A stretch of 64,000 bases of DNA from Aspidapion aeneum (Eukaryota > Arthropoda > Insecta > Coleoptera > Brentidae), in NCBI GenBank assembly GCA_963576565.1, contig OY755044.1, positions 51,343,847-51,407,846 of the forward strand, given 5' to 3'. Shown here piece by piece: positions 34,550-46,564 of the stretch. The position numbers and the translations under genes were made by a program. The first letter of the stretch is position 1. The number at the start of each line of letters is the position of its first letter. The notes beneath the pieces are model-generated. The model was not told the origin of the DNA and made no database searches. It worked only from the letters and a program-made list of their open reading frames with translations.

Positions 34550-34588
34550 GGCACTGATGATGGTCGTATGGACCGAAAGCGCTTTGCC
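34550..34588 (+). ncRNA. Hammerhead ribozyme motif (right Penelope terminus)
   Basis: Stem I GGCA (34550-34553) pairs with TGCC (34585-34588). The core CTGATGA is at 34554-34560. Stem II is GGTC/GACC with loop GTATG (34562-34574). Core GAA is at 34575-34577. The self-complementary AGCGCT (34578-34583) forms a loopless stem III, with T at 34584 as the cleavage-site nucleotide. One extra T sits between CTGATGA and stem II. Hammerhead ribozymes are known in Penelope-like terminal repeats. Confidence 0.65.
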
Positions 34589-34639
34589 AAGAATTTTTGA
34601 ATAAAGTTTGCACGAAGTACAAAAATCCTTGTTTGCATT

Positions 34640-34745
34640 CAAAGTCAAGTGCATGCAACCACCCCCTCACATTTAAGTTTGATGTTGCTGTTTGTATTTT
34701 TATATGATTTATGGCAATAAAGTTGAGTTGAGTTTAGTTGAGATG
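34640..34745 (+). mobile_element. 3' end of the LINE split by the Penelope element
   Basis: TTTATGGCAATAAAGTTGAG is followed by a short GTTGAGTTGAGTTTAGTTGAG-like tail, ending near 34742. The polyadenylation-like AATAAA and tandem 5-mer tail fit a CR1/Jockey-type 3' end whose coding end lies at 33441. Confidence 0.5.
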
Positions 34746-35483
34746 TACAGGGTGTTTCGATAAATTTCCAAAAAGGTCTACTGCACTTATTTCAAGAGAT
34801 AAAAAATAGGGCACCTATTTTCAAGAAATGTAGAGTACATCCCAAACTGCTAGAAATTGTAGATGCTAATATTTTAACAGTGGCTTGACCAAATGGCAGT
34901 TTATCATATATTTTTGAGTTTAGAAAGAAAATATCATTTTTTTTTTAAAGTTAAATCATTCATTTGCAGGATGTTCCTTAAGAGATTTACAATGTTTGTG
35001 GTTTTTTATAACTTTTTTGATCGTATAGGATAAAGCCTAAACTTCTGCATTTATAATTTTTTTCTATTTCTTTGAATAATTCCAGTAAACCTTGGTTTAA
35101 AAATACGAAAACACCTTATACTTACCTTGTTGTAAAATATGCTTTAAAAAATGTGCCTTGTTTGGCCATACCCCATCCAGGCCCAATTCAACTTGAAAAT
35201 GTTTCATAATACTTTTCTTAATAAATAAATTTAAGAAATATAAATTTTTGCTTAATAAATGAGTTTTCCTAAAAAAAAGTTGGGTTTGACGTAACAAGCC
35301 ATTTGGTAGAGGACCCAAAAAAAACTTTATTTTTTATTCATATTTCCTTCATATTTTGTTTTCTTAATTTCATATTTTTCATAATTTTATTTAAAAAAGT
35401 TCATATTTTTCATATTATTTTGCTGTTTATCTGTTGAGAGCCCTGGAAGTTTACTGGTAAAAACATGAAAGCGCTTAAATTAG
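34746..35483. other. Spacer
   Basis: A TGTACAGGGTGTTTCGATAA motif at 34744 resembles a MITE end. No partner end or gene was found. Confidence 0.4.
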
Positions 35484-35647
35484 GGCACATTCTTAAATTA
35501 TTTAACTCAAAAATGCAATATTTTCTACCTCCTTCCCCTGATAATGAATAAGGCATCTTGGTATAAAATACATTAAAAAAACATTTAGTGTAACACAAGG
35601 TTAAACCTCCCTCCCTTTGGCATTACATAATTTAAGAATGGTCCCTT
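35484..35647. mobile_element. Diverged relative of the 534-683 MITE
   Basis: Ends CATTCTTAAATTATTTAAC and CATTACATAATTTAAGAATG are inverted relatives of each other. They correspond to the 20-bp ends at 534-553 and 664-683. The interior keeps the GTGTAACACAAGG block seen as GTGTAACGCAATGC in the first copy. Confidence 0.65.
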
Positions 35648-35738
35648 ACATTGATGAGTAAATCAGGCATAAGGCGTAAATACTTACATACTAAGGCTAT
35701 CAATATAATCTAGAAAATAATAAAAAAGACATAATCAT

Positions 35739-35982
35739 TAGTGGCGGATCCAGGAGGGGGGGGCACTAGGGGCACTTGCCCCCCCCCCCCCCGAGAATTT
35801 TTTGAATATAGAAAAAATGAGTAAAAAGTAAGGTTTTTGCTAATAAAAATTTAAAATTTTTGTGTCTATTGAATATTGTATTTTTTAGTTCTAACTAATT
35901 TAATAAAATGCTGCTTAAAAAAATATATACCGTTTTTTACCTAAAGTGCTCCACCCGCGAAGCACCTGTGGATCCGCCCTTG
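35739..35982. mobile_element. hAT-type MITE, copy 2
   Basis: A 244-bp element starting TAGTGGCGGATCCAGG and ending GTGGATCCGCCCTTG, flanked by a perfect 8-bp target duplication ATAATCAT (35731-35738 and 35983-35990). The interior is collinear with copy 1 (GAGAATTTTTTGAATATA; AAAAATATATACCGTTTTTT), with a shorter middle. Confidence 0.9.
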
Positions 35983-35990
35983 ATAATCAT

Positions 35991-37564
35991 ACTACAGAGA
36001 CAATACATATTATATGCTCAAATTTTGGTTTAGTGAAAAGCACAAAGACTAATTATTATTTTGATGGCCTCAATGTAAAAGTTCTTACTTGGAATATTTT
36101 CATCCATTTTATTATAAACACATTCAAAACTAGGAAACAAAATTTGTTTCTAGGTTTTTGCCTAATAATGTATAACTTACATAATATAACTAATTTTATT
36201 CTTACTTATTTTAAATTATACTTACCGCAATGTTATAAGAACTATGTTCATTTTTCTCTATTTGTTATGTACAAAAGTAGAGTTTTATAAAAATCCACTA
36301 TTTTATGCTTTTAGGGTTTCCGGCACAGTTTCCTGATATATGTGACATAAATACTAAAATGATATCTACTGAATTTAGGGAATATATAAACATGTATTGA
36401 CAAAACTTTGATGAGCATTTGGACAAGAAAGGCTGGAAAACCACCAAACTCATACATACTTTAGCAACTGGAACATTTACATGATACTATAGATTAACTG
36501 GACTGGTTTAAGCAGGAAAAAAAGGTAGATTTTATCAATCAGTAATAAAAATTAATAGTTAAGGTATTTTGGTTTATACTTTTTTAAAACTTTTTATGAA
36601 GTTTTGTTCTTATATACAATATTTTATATTTATAATTGGTAAATCTAACCAGAACTACAAAAACTATTTCCAATCACTTAGTATAATAAGTCCCCTGGGA
36701 GGTTGAGGGGTTCAAATTACAATTCGTACCTATAGATAATTAATCCTAGTAACTTCTATATACAAATTTTATTATTAGCATCTATGCCATTTCCCCTTTC
36801 AAAGACCTTTTAAATGATGTATAGCATCACACATTTTAAAAATAAATATATTTTTTAAAAAATTTAAAAAAAAATTGATTTTTTTAGAAAAATACCATTT
36901 TTAAATTTTTTTTAAAAAATATATAATTTTTTTACAATGTTTTACTAAGACACTCACCAAATTTCAAGATGGAGAAATGATGGGTTCCATATGAAAAAAT
37001 AAAACAATATTCAAACATGTAAAAAATGGTAGCTTTTTCAAGTAAAACATATAAGAATCAAAGATAAAGCTATAATATAGGAAAAAATAATATTTTATAA
37101 GTAATAAGCACGCCTCTCAAAATTTCAAGTAAATTAAATATTTTTTAAATTATTTTTATTTCTAAAATTTGTAGGTCTAACCTGTAGCGGTAATGGGTTG
37201 AACTTTTCTTAAAATCATTTTTCTTTCAATAATTAAAATATCTGCTTTAGGTTTAGGGTAATAAAAAGAGCGGGCTGACTCGTTTGGGTGCAAAAAACTC
37301 ACATTTACTTCATTTGTCTAAAATAATTTGAATATTGAATAAAAAATGATTTTTGTAATATCAATGAGTATATGACCCATATAGAGTGGCAACTGGCAAG
37401 CTTCGCAACAGTGAAGGGTAGATGGCGCTGAAATAAATTCGTCTAGTACGGTATTGGTAATATTTAAAACTTTCTCTTTGGTTTTGTAAAAAAAGTAAAA
37501 ATTAAAACTTGCCCAGCTCAGGGGATTCAGCTTTTTTAAAGTCTTCATGTACTTTAGCCTACAC
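35991..37564. other. Spacer, no gene
   Basis: A+T-rich. Frames of 76-114 residues (35946-36290, 37318-37548) show no domain or conserved motif. Confidence 0.4.
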
Positions 37565-37726
37565 CCAGTGACGGACCCACGAATATGTCTTGGGGGGTCC
37601 CGAGGCCTCGTAGAGGGGGAGGCGAAGCCTTATGATGTCGAATTTTAAGCTATTTTTTTGTGTGGTTTTTCATGAAATATGTGGAAAATATGTTAAAAAA
37701 TCTAAGGCTTGGGGGGGCCCGGTTCG
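37565..37726. mobile_element. CAGTGACGGACCC-type MITE (three-copy family)
   Basis: Begins CAGTGACGGACCCACG, a hAT-like terminus. It contains CATGAAATATGTGGAAAATAT and ends near GGGGGGGCCCGG. Relatives: 62838-62971 (shares CATGAAATATGTGGAAAATA) and 56030-56124 (shares GATGTCATATTTTAAGC). No target duplication was confirmed. Confidence 0.6.
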
Positions 37727-38039
37727 GTTGTTTGTTTTTATTTTTAAAATGTGTCATGTGACACATTATTTAAAAGGTCTTTTAAATACCTTTTTGACAA
37801 GGTATGACTCATAGATTGCTGTAAAGTAGTTTTTTAGATATTCCTATTTTTCTTTACCTATGTAGGAGCAAAACTTGGTAATCTTTTAATTTTTAAAAAT
37901 TATTTTAAAAATAAACTACTGGGCCAAAAATTTTCAAGATTTAATTTGAAGTGACCCAATGGGTAACATCATTTTTAGTTACTACATTTTTTGCACCTTT
38001 ACAAAGTGCACTTTTCCACTTAAAATCCTCAGAATGAAA
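37727..38039. other. Spacer
   Basis: Nothing recognised. Confidence 0.35.
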
Positions 38040-40090
38040 AGTAATGGCTAGACATGGCTACGCTCGTGGTACAAAATTTTCGTCTCGGGATAAGAAGTGT
38101 CACTTTTATTTAAAGTTTTTAATCCTTGTAGGATTAAAAGTACAAAAATTTAAGGCATTTCCCATGTCAAAAGGTACAAGGTATTTATTTTTTGCCAAAA
38201 CTCTTGGCAATAATACCAGTAGCCATGTCATAATAAAAAAATAATTTGCACTAATAGGCCAGTCATTAGAGCATAAAAGTTGGTGTGGGGACGATTTTGA
38301 CATATGTTTACATTGGACGCCTTATAAAAAAATTTAGTTTTTCACCTTGGCGTAGGGGGGCGGCTCTCCCCTTCATCTCGGATTTATTGTGAACAAAAAT
38401 GATTGTTTAAAAATTACCTTTTTCCGGTACATTCTAGAAAAAAATTAGTTTTAAACAAAAGTCGAAGGCAATAAAATTTTCTACAAAAGCCCTTATATAC
38501 ACTTTCTCGACAGACAAATGGTTTTCGAGTTATGAGGCTAAACATTTCGCCGCAATTTTGTATGTTAGCCAATTTTTGTATAAAATAAAGATTAATTAAT
38601 GGCATATAAAAGGAGACATTACTGAATGGCCTGGGTAGTACCCTTGCCGAGATACGAACCTTGATGTGGTAGCAGTACACTCGTTTTCTATGTATTTCCA
38701 TAGTGTATGCAAAATAAACCCCTAAATCATTAATATTTGTCATTTTCTCAAAAGGTAAGCATTTTACAGAAAATATGTAATAAAGTTTATTGTAGGAAAC
38801 TAAATTATCTTTCAAACAATGTATCACTTAGATGGGCCAATTCCACGATTAGCACTTAACTGACATCTAAAAACATTTTAGGAAGAAAACACCCTTTTCA
38901 GAAAAAATAAATTGTACTTTTAAACAGCGTACCACAAAGTGGTGTGAAAGCTATTACTCACCCTATTATACCTGAGGGGCGTCCGCATATTAAGGTTATT
39001 TTTTTTTTAAATCATTTTTTTTGTTTTAATTAATTTTCTTAAAAACTAAGCTTTTTAAAAATTTCCGTTTTACTCTATATTGTTGAAAATAAAATTATCT
39101 TTAAATATATATCTAGTAGTTTCTGTTAACGGAGGAAACTTAAGAAACATACGCATATTTGGTTTTTTTTAATTAAAAAAAAATTATCATGTGTTTTATC
39201 AATTTTTTTTAAAGCAAGCTCTATCGGCAAAAAGTTTTACTTTGTACTATAGACAATTAAATTTTCTTTCGAACAGTGTGTATATTTATAACATTAGGGC
39301 AACCGTTAATACCCCAGGGGCGTATAAAAACTGAATTGAAAAAAAAATCACCAAACATGCGTATATTCCTTGAGTGTTCCCCGATTACAAAAACCCACTA
39401 AATTCATATTGTTTTAAAAATAATTTTATTTTTAATAATACAGAGTAAAACTAAACTTTTCGATAAACTTAGTTTTTAATAAAATTTTTCCCAAAAATGC
39501 TTGGTTTTCTTGAAACCTGAATTAAACCTAAAAAAAACATTTTTTTTTCATGACTTAAGTGGTAACCGTGAAATTGAACCATTCAAGTGATACATCGTTT
39601 AAAAGATAATTTAATTTTCTACAAAAAAGTTGCTTACATATTTTCAGTTAAATGCTTACCTTTTACGAAAATGAGATAAAACTTAATAAGTTCGGTTTAT
39701 TTTGCATATACATAGGAAACGGGTGTCCGCTAACACTTCAGAGTTCATATCTCAGCAAGGGTAATAACCAGATTTAGTTAGTCTTTATTTCATATTTTTC
39801 TCAAAATTAAGCAGTTTTTAAGATAAAGGCCACTAAAAAAGAAAATTGGTGAATATCCATATTGGCGGCGAAATGTTTAGCCTCATAACTCGAAAACCAT
39901 TCGTTTGACGAAAATACGTATACAAACGCTTTTATAGGAACTTTTGTTATCATCTATTTTGTCATCAACTATTATTTTTTTAAAATGCACAGTAACTAAA
40001 TAATTAATAATAATAAATACTTCAATTTTTTTAGGACTCCAATGTGAACAACATATGTCAAAATCGCGACTACACCACGTTTTGCAAGCT
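38040..40090. repeat. Foldback-like structure with ~180-bp-family core
   Basis: The left segment (38040-38820) and right segment (39590-40085) are related in inverted order. The block GGTTTTCGAGTTATGAGGCT (about 38520) is reversed at about 39880-39900, and the ACATATG-TCAAAATCG-type block at 38290-38310 is reversed at about 40045. The centre (38840-39400) carries units of the ~180-bp family in direct orientation (GGGGCGTCCGCATATTAAGG at about 38975). The arms are imperfect and old. No coding content. Confidence 0.65.
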
Positions 40091-40101
40091 AAAATAGACT
40101 A

Positions 40102-40408
40102 TTAAGGACCCTACAGACAGGCGAACATTTCCAGAGATTAGTACGCGCGTACAAGTTTGCGCATACTAATCTCTTCGTGTGTAGACAATATCTGCCTAAA
40201 ATATCTCTCGAAGATTAGTTCGCGCGCACAATGTACGCGAGCAAATCTCTCGGTGTCTAGGCAAAACGCATTGATAATATCGTGTTTATGTTTAGAACGT
40301 TTAATTTTGTCATCGTGTGTGTAGGCAATTCCACCAAACGTACATGTATGCAGAGATTAGTTCGCGTACTAATCTCAAGAAATGCTCACGTGTCTGTAGG
40401 CCCCTTAA
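40102..40408. mobile_element. TTAA-flanked MITE with internal palindromes
   Basis: TTAA at 40102-40105 and 40405-40408. About 26 bp of imperfect inverted ends (GG-x-x-CCTACAGACA ... CATTTC). Inside, AGAGATTAGTNCGCG motifs are arranged as at least three hairpins; one near 40353-40376 is an almost perfect 24-bp palindrome (GAGATTAGTTCGCGTACTAA...). TTAA flanks suggest piggyBac-type mobilisation, though TWA-type Harbinger is also possible. Confidence 0.75.
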
Positions 40409-41143
40409 GTCTTAGCAAAAATAATATTTGAATATCTCAACATTATATTATTATTTTTAGCAACTTTGTGGCCGTTTGGATATAATACAAGAAAACTTGA
40501 TGCAGCAAATAAATTTTCCATGTTAGTAGTATATTAGTTAGTAGGATATTACATTTATTCTTTGTATGGTGAAAGTTATAAACAGTTTTTAAAAAATAAT
40601 ATAATTTCTAAATTGGTTATTAGTTTTAAAATTTCTATCTGAGATATCAAACAACCAAAACCAGATCAGATTTCATAAAATACAGATTCAACTTTATTCA
40701 TTTAGGTAGGGAAATGGGCTGGCTTACGAAATCTTGTAAAACGCTTTAAGTAGGATCACTATCGTTTATTTAGTCAAAAACAACTAATACAATACACTAT
40801 TTATCTAAATTAAGTAAGAAGTTGTAAATATAAGAATAATAACATGATTAAATAATAAAGATAACACAACAGCTGCAAAATAAAAAGATACCATTTACCA
40901 AAAGCATAATAATAATACTAAAAATAAAATAATCTGTGACAAAACAAATAAAAAGTCACATACCTACATATGTTTTTTTTACTTTTAAGTTTAAAATAGA
41001 GAATAATTAAAAAGTTAATACTTAAAAAAGAAAATAAAATAAAATATCTATTAACACAATATAGCATTTAAAAAAAGTTAAGTATTTTTTACTATAGGAA
41101 CTTTTATACGCCAACTTTTATAATAGTTTGGACTCTATTCGCT
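40409..41143. other. Spacer
   Basis: A+T-rich, with no gene recognised. Confidence 0.4.
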
Positions 41144-42735
41144 TAGAGGCCTTCATGCACTTTTGATGAGGGGTTGAAAGCCCTTACAATTGGGAATACA
41201 ATTACACTTATTGGACGTCTGTCGAACTTATGCCAAAATACAATATGGCAGCTCAAAAGTGAAAAATAGAAGAATTTTGGTAAATTTACAATTCTTTTTA
41301 TTTCTTAACCTAATTTTTTTTTAATTTATTTTATTTTATTTGGATTATATTGCATTTTTATAAAAACTATTAATCACTTGCATTTTTAATGTTTTTGTGT
41401 CTCAAAAAAAATATATTTCTCAACATCATGTTTTTTTTTGTGTTTTGCGTTTTATAGAAAAACTGCTGATTTTACAAAAAAAAATCACAAGATACAAAAA
41501 AATTGTTTCCTGACAAGTTGTATCCACAGTTAGAAAATTTTCGAGGTATGCTCAAAACACTACGAAGTTGGCCTGAGGGTACCCCTAGACACCAAAATTT
41601 TACTTTTTCATAAAACTTTCAAGAGGGAAAAATTGCTTTGAGAATTAAAAAATAACGTAAGCTAATTTATAATTTTTTTAGTCTATATTCTGTCAAATAT
41701 GATATGTCGTCCTACCTACGATTTTGAACCAATGTTTTCCCGACTAATTTTTACCTCTATAAACCTAAAAGGAACATCGGTGGAAAGGTAATTTAAAGCT
41801 CTACAAAAAACTACTAAACAATTTTTCTCTTAAAATTACAAATTTGGTCAAAAATCTAAAAAACTTCATATCATCATATCACTATCTAGTCGGTTCGTGA
41901 CCTCTGTTATTTTAACGTGTAAATGCAAATTTGATGACAGACGCCAAAAGCCTTTGCTTTTTGGAACGCCATTCGACTTATTCGACATATGTCAAACTCA
42001 TGCCAAATACAAGAAACATCTCAAAAATGAAAAAAACAACAATTTTGGAAAATTCATAACTTTGTTATTTGTGAACAGATTTTTTAGATTTTTGACGAAA
42101 GCTGTCATTTTAATAGCAAAATGGTTTGGTAGCTTTTTGTAAAGCTTTAAATTACCTTTCCACCAATGTGTCCTTTGGGTTCCTAGATGTTAACGTAGGG
42201 TATAAAAAATAGTCGGGAAGACATTGGTGCAAAATCGTGGGTCGGTCATTATGTAAGCCGTCATATTTGACAGAATATAGACTACAAAAAATAAAAACTT
42301 AGCTAACGTTATTTAAAATGGTAGAGCCTTTTGCTTTTTGAAGCATTTTTTCCACTTTTGAAACTCATGAAAATGTGAAATTTTGGTGTCTACAGGTACA
42401 CTCCAATTTCGTAGTTTTTTGAGCATACCTCGAAAAGTTTAACTCATGGTGAAAATGTGAAAACAACTTTTTAATACACATCTTTTTTGTATCTTGTGAT
42501 TTTTTAGTAAAATCAGCAGTTTCTCTATAAAACGCAAACAACACGAAAAAAAGACATAATGTTGAGGAATTAATTTTTTTTTTAAACAGAAACATTAAAA
42601 ATGCATGTGATTAATAGTTTTTATAAAAGTGCACTATAATCCAAATAAAACAAAATTTAAATTAAGCAATAAAAAAGTTGTGAATTTTCCAAAATTATCC
42701 TGTTCTTCATATTGCTAAGCGAATAGAGTATTAGA
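41144..42735. mobile_element. Foldback element with ~0.7-kb arms
   Basis: Left arm about 41144-41868, right arm about 42083-42735. Outer ends GACTCTATTCGCTTAG (about 41150) and CTAAGCGAATAGAGTA (about 42716) match. Inner markers GTGGAAAGGTAATTTAAAGC (left, about 41790) and its complement (right, about 42140) also match. Only about 210 bp lies between the arms. The arms carry a core shared with 57268-61437. The short frames inside have no coding signature. Confidence 0.8.
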
Positions 42736-43173
42736 TAATATGTACTATAGTTAATGAGAGTAGCAACACTCTTAGTGTTATGTAACCCTGACGGGGGTGG
42801 CTCCCCACTTAAATGTGCCTCTTGACAGTTTTTTGTTAATAACTGGAAAACTCAAATTTAAAAAAAATATATTTTTGAAATCATTTTTCGACAAAACATC
42901 CTTTCCAATGATGTACATGGCCATCCCCTGGAAGCAGTGGGGTACGTTTTTGGGAAAAACAATGTGTGAAGGATAAAAAATACCACAAGAAAAACTAACA
43001 CTTGTACGACAGTTTTCGAGTTATTAGCAAAAAACTGTTAAGAGGGAACAATCAACCTTGCCAGGGTGGGGGTGGTTTACCCTCTGGAAATGTTCGGGAG
43101 AGTATGTTGCTTCTCTAATTCAATGCAGTTTTTAGCTCAAATCTCATATATAAGGCTTGAACGAAAGTAGTAT
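42736..43173. other. Spacer, left half of a local duplicate
   Basis: The end of this stretch (about 43120-43173) is a copy of 43565-43620; see the MITE at 43174. Confidence 0.5.
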
Positions 43174-43448
43174 GGACTTATTGCAATAAAGCCGGGCACA
43201 AAATTGTGCCGGGCACTATTCTGACAGTTTCCCATTGAAAACTGACAGTTGATCTTTTAAAATTGACATACCAATGTCGAATTTATAAATCTAGTCATTT
43301 ATTTTCCATTAATAGTGGCGTCACTATTAATTCCGGCTCTTATAATACACAAAGTCCTAATTTTGAAAGAAGATAGCTATTGTTATAATGGGAAACTGTC
43401 AGAATAGTGCCCGGCACAATTTGTACCTGGCTTTATTGTAATAAGTCC
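43174..43448. mobile_element. 275-bp MITE with ~60-bp terminal inverted repeats
   Basis: GGACTTATTGCAATAAAGCC at 43174 is matched in reverse at 43429-43448. The inverted arms continue through GTGCCGGGCACTATTCTGAC and CAGTTTCCCATT. The nearby duplicate at 43565-43690 lacks the insertion. No coding capacity. The family is unassigned because the target duplication is not clear. Confidence 0.85.
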
Positions 43449-43564
43449 CTATTATGTACAAAAAATAAGTAAGAACATAAATAGGGTTACTGGTAATGAG
43501 TTTGCTTAGTAGCAAAAAAACTGTACATTTATATACATAAATAAATTATTCCCCTCCGAAAAAT

Positions 43565-43690
43565 GTGTGTTGCTCCTCTAATTTAACGCAGTTTTTAGCT
43601 TAACTCTCATATATAAGGAACTAAAATATTATGTACAAAAAACAATTAAGAGCATAAATATGGTTACTGGTAACGAGTCTGCTTTTTATG
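43565..43690. repeat. Unoccupied duplicate of the 43174 MITE site
   Basis: CTCATATATAAGGAACTAAA followed by ATATTATGTAC corresponds to the two flanks of the MITE (CTCATATATAAGGCTTGAAC and CTATTATGTACAAAAAATAA). Confidence 0.75.
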
Positions 43691-45324
43691 GGGTTCGAAT
43701 CAGTAATGTCACTTTCGTTAATCTTAACAATAAAAACTAAAAAACTCTCACCAGCATTTGAAAAAGAGTCACTGGTTTTTTTTAAAACTCATTACTAAAG
43801 GACAGTGTCAGACTGGAACCCTATTGGAGTAGAGTACAAGGGGACCATTTCAGTTTTAAGAGGGGGTCTACCAAGATTTACAAGGGTTTGTCCGACAATT
43901 CCAAAAAATAAAGTATTATAAGGCTTTATTCTTTGCTCATTAATAAATAGAAAACTAATTATATTATTATAGTCAAAATAGGCATTTTTTTAGAATAACA
44001 CACATTTAATTCGTAAAAATTGTTTACTTATTTCCAAATAGAGTGTGATATATAATGCCCGAAGTTTTTTACTACCATCACTTTGAAAAAATATCGCCTT
44101 AAATCAGTTTTTTTAACAACTCTTATCTTACACCATATTAAAAACTCTTTGGTGATAAAGAACTTGTATGTACTCTAAGTGTTATGACTGTTATGTTATT
44201 ATCACATTCTATCGATTTTTGAAATATTTTTAACTATTTTACAATATTTGCTGTAGATAGAGCTTATAAACTATATTACAAAAGAGTCCCTTCAGCACGC
44301 GATTGGTTGATTAAGACTAAGACCTTGGTTTTTCACGATTGGTTCTGTTCAAATACCTTGTAAAGGCAAATCAATCGCGGCCAATCAAATTATTGATTAA
44401 CCAGTCGCATGCTGGGGGGCGGTCTCCAGATACAAAGTCGCACTTAACTTCGCTGTGGTTAGTATTTAAATTCTATACATAACTATTCTGGTAATGAATT
44501 TTTAATTTAATTTTCCTTAAAACTAAAACCTATGTCGGCAAGCATAGTCCTTTACACACTTTAGGGGTCTGTAAAACTGGTACTATTTTTAAGATTACAA
44601 AGGACCCCCAATTTAAGGATGGCAATGGAGTGCCCACCATGAATTTGAGTCAAGGTTACGTAATAATTTCAGTTTATAATAATAAATAACTTTTGTTGGC
44701 AATATTATTATTTAATACCACTTTGTGATACATTTTTTACAACAAAATTATATTTCTTACAAAAGTGTTTCAGAAAATTTAATAAAACCTATACATTTTT
44801 TTCTTGTTCTTTGAAATATTACCAATTTAGAGACGCCAATTAAAATAGTGCCAGGTAATCAGAAACTTGGCCTTATTTAAATTAATTGTTTAAAAGATAA
44901 TTGTGGTTTTTGCAATAAATAAATAAAAATTCGCTCTAAAATGCTTAGTTTTTGAGAAATTTAGGTAAAATCTAATATTGTCTGTTTATTTGGAATATAA
45001 TATCATAATACATAAAGGAAATGCGCATATTGCTAACAATTTAGGGTTTGCATCTCTGCAAAGGCACTAGCCAGTCAACTTCTAATAATAAGTATTTTAT
45101 AGATAATTCATTCAGTTTTATTTTATGCTTTTAAATATTTTTGCAAAACTATAAAAAACTTAAAACTTTTTCCTATATCCTATCGCAACCATTTAAGGCG
45201 TCATATTTTTAAGATGGCAGCCGCTCGAGGTCACAAACTTACAGGAGTAGTAAGATTACCATCCTTCTAATCGTGTTTCCAAACTTTCGTATTTTTTGCA
45301 CTAACACAGCTTTTATATATATCT
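43691..45324. other. Spacer with one small hairpin element
   Basis: No gene recognised. CAGCACGCGATTGGTTGATT (44293-44312) and its imperfect complement ending CCAGTCGCATGCTGG (44415) bound a 123-bp possible MITE. The stretch about 44960-45260 resembles the 29.7-kb and 39.6-kb arm repeats. Confidence 0.45.
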
Positions 45325-45905
45325 CTAATAATTGGACTACAAGCCCACTGGTGGTGACATATGTGCAGTGCACTTTTGATCCTCTTATTTTAAAGAATGT
45401 TCTCTTTGGGTCTTAAAGTTGATTTTCTAAAAAGAAAAACACATAAACCGAACAGTGTTATATACTTGTTTATACACATACACATATTTACATAACACTC
45501 AAAGGGGGTTTGTTTTTTCTTAAAATGTCTTATAAAGGGGGTGGTCAAAAATCCTAAATTTTTGTGTTAATAAAATAATTTCCTAACATTATTTATATTG
45601 ATATTTTAACAGTCCAAGTCACTTTTTCTCATGTACAAAATCAAATAAATATTGTTCTCAATTATATTAATGAAAAAGTTTAATACACCAACCTTATAGC
45701 TTTTTTATGTCTTAAAGGATTGGAATGCAAGTTAGGAACATGCTTATAGCCCTCTGGTGTTGTTGATTCATAAATTGTGTACTTCTGGTCCTCTGATTTT
45801 AAAGAATGTAGTCTTTGGGTCTTAAAGTTGCTTCTCTAAAAAAATATCACAAACTGAGAGAGAGTTATACACTTGTTTATACACAAAATATTGACACCTT
45901 TTCTT
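45325..45905. repeat. Pair of direct repeats, period ~405 bp
   Basis: 45346-45495 and 45752-45900 share AAAGAATGT...TCTTTGGGTCTTAAAGTTG and ACTTGTTTATACACA in the same order. Confidence 0.7.
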
Positions 45906-46564
45906 TATTTTCAACATCAAATAATTATTTTTTACAAATTAAATTATATTTATCTCTCTTTTTTGATTTTAGAAAAGCACGGATCACCTTAACAAAGGTG
46001 ATCTGTGATAAAAGTTTTTGGTGAAACAAAATTGTCTTCAATTATTTGTGATTTTTTTGTATACAGGGTGTCCCATAACTTAGGGGCTATAGGCCAACAG
46101 GTGATAGAGGAGGTCATGTCTGATAAAAAAGTTCCTATAATGCATGGGTCAAAACTCTTTCTTTGTTGAGATAAAGAGCATCAAAGTTGGCGATTTTTTT
46201 AATAACGTTTGAAAAAAACGCAGTAAAAATATAAAATTGGGCAGAGTGTTGTAATAGAACAAGAGCAATAAATTGAAATAAAAATTATTTTGAAAAAATT
46301 AGTCGGTCAATTTGTTTTAGAAAAAACAATTTTTTTGGTATAAACTTTTATAAATGCCATATTAAAGCAATATTTTTTTATATTTTTTGTTAATAAAAAC
46401 AACTCTCTAGCAAGATATAATAATAAAATTTTATTTTTATTTTTTAAAAGAAAGAGTAAGCAAAAAATTTTTTAAAAATTATTATTTTTTCTATGTTGTT
46501 GGAGGTTATTTTGACAGCCCTGTATCTCCTCAACTTGTAATTATATCAAAAAAGGAATACCACA

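Larger units (their letters stand above)
33513..34639 (+). mobile_element. Penelope-like element, 5'-truncated, with inverted ends
   Basis: About 1.13 kb. Termini at 33513-33604 and 34549-34639 (about 91 bp) are inverted copies. Both carry the GCACTGATGATGG ... GACCGAAAGCGCTTTGCC signature of Penelope terminal repeats. The body encodes only the C-terminal GIY-YIG endonuclease; RT is missing. Truncation joined to an inverted terminal repeat is a common Penelope structure. The outer sequence on both sides looks like one LINE 3' UTR, so this is probably a nested insertion. Confidence 0.85.
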
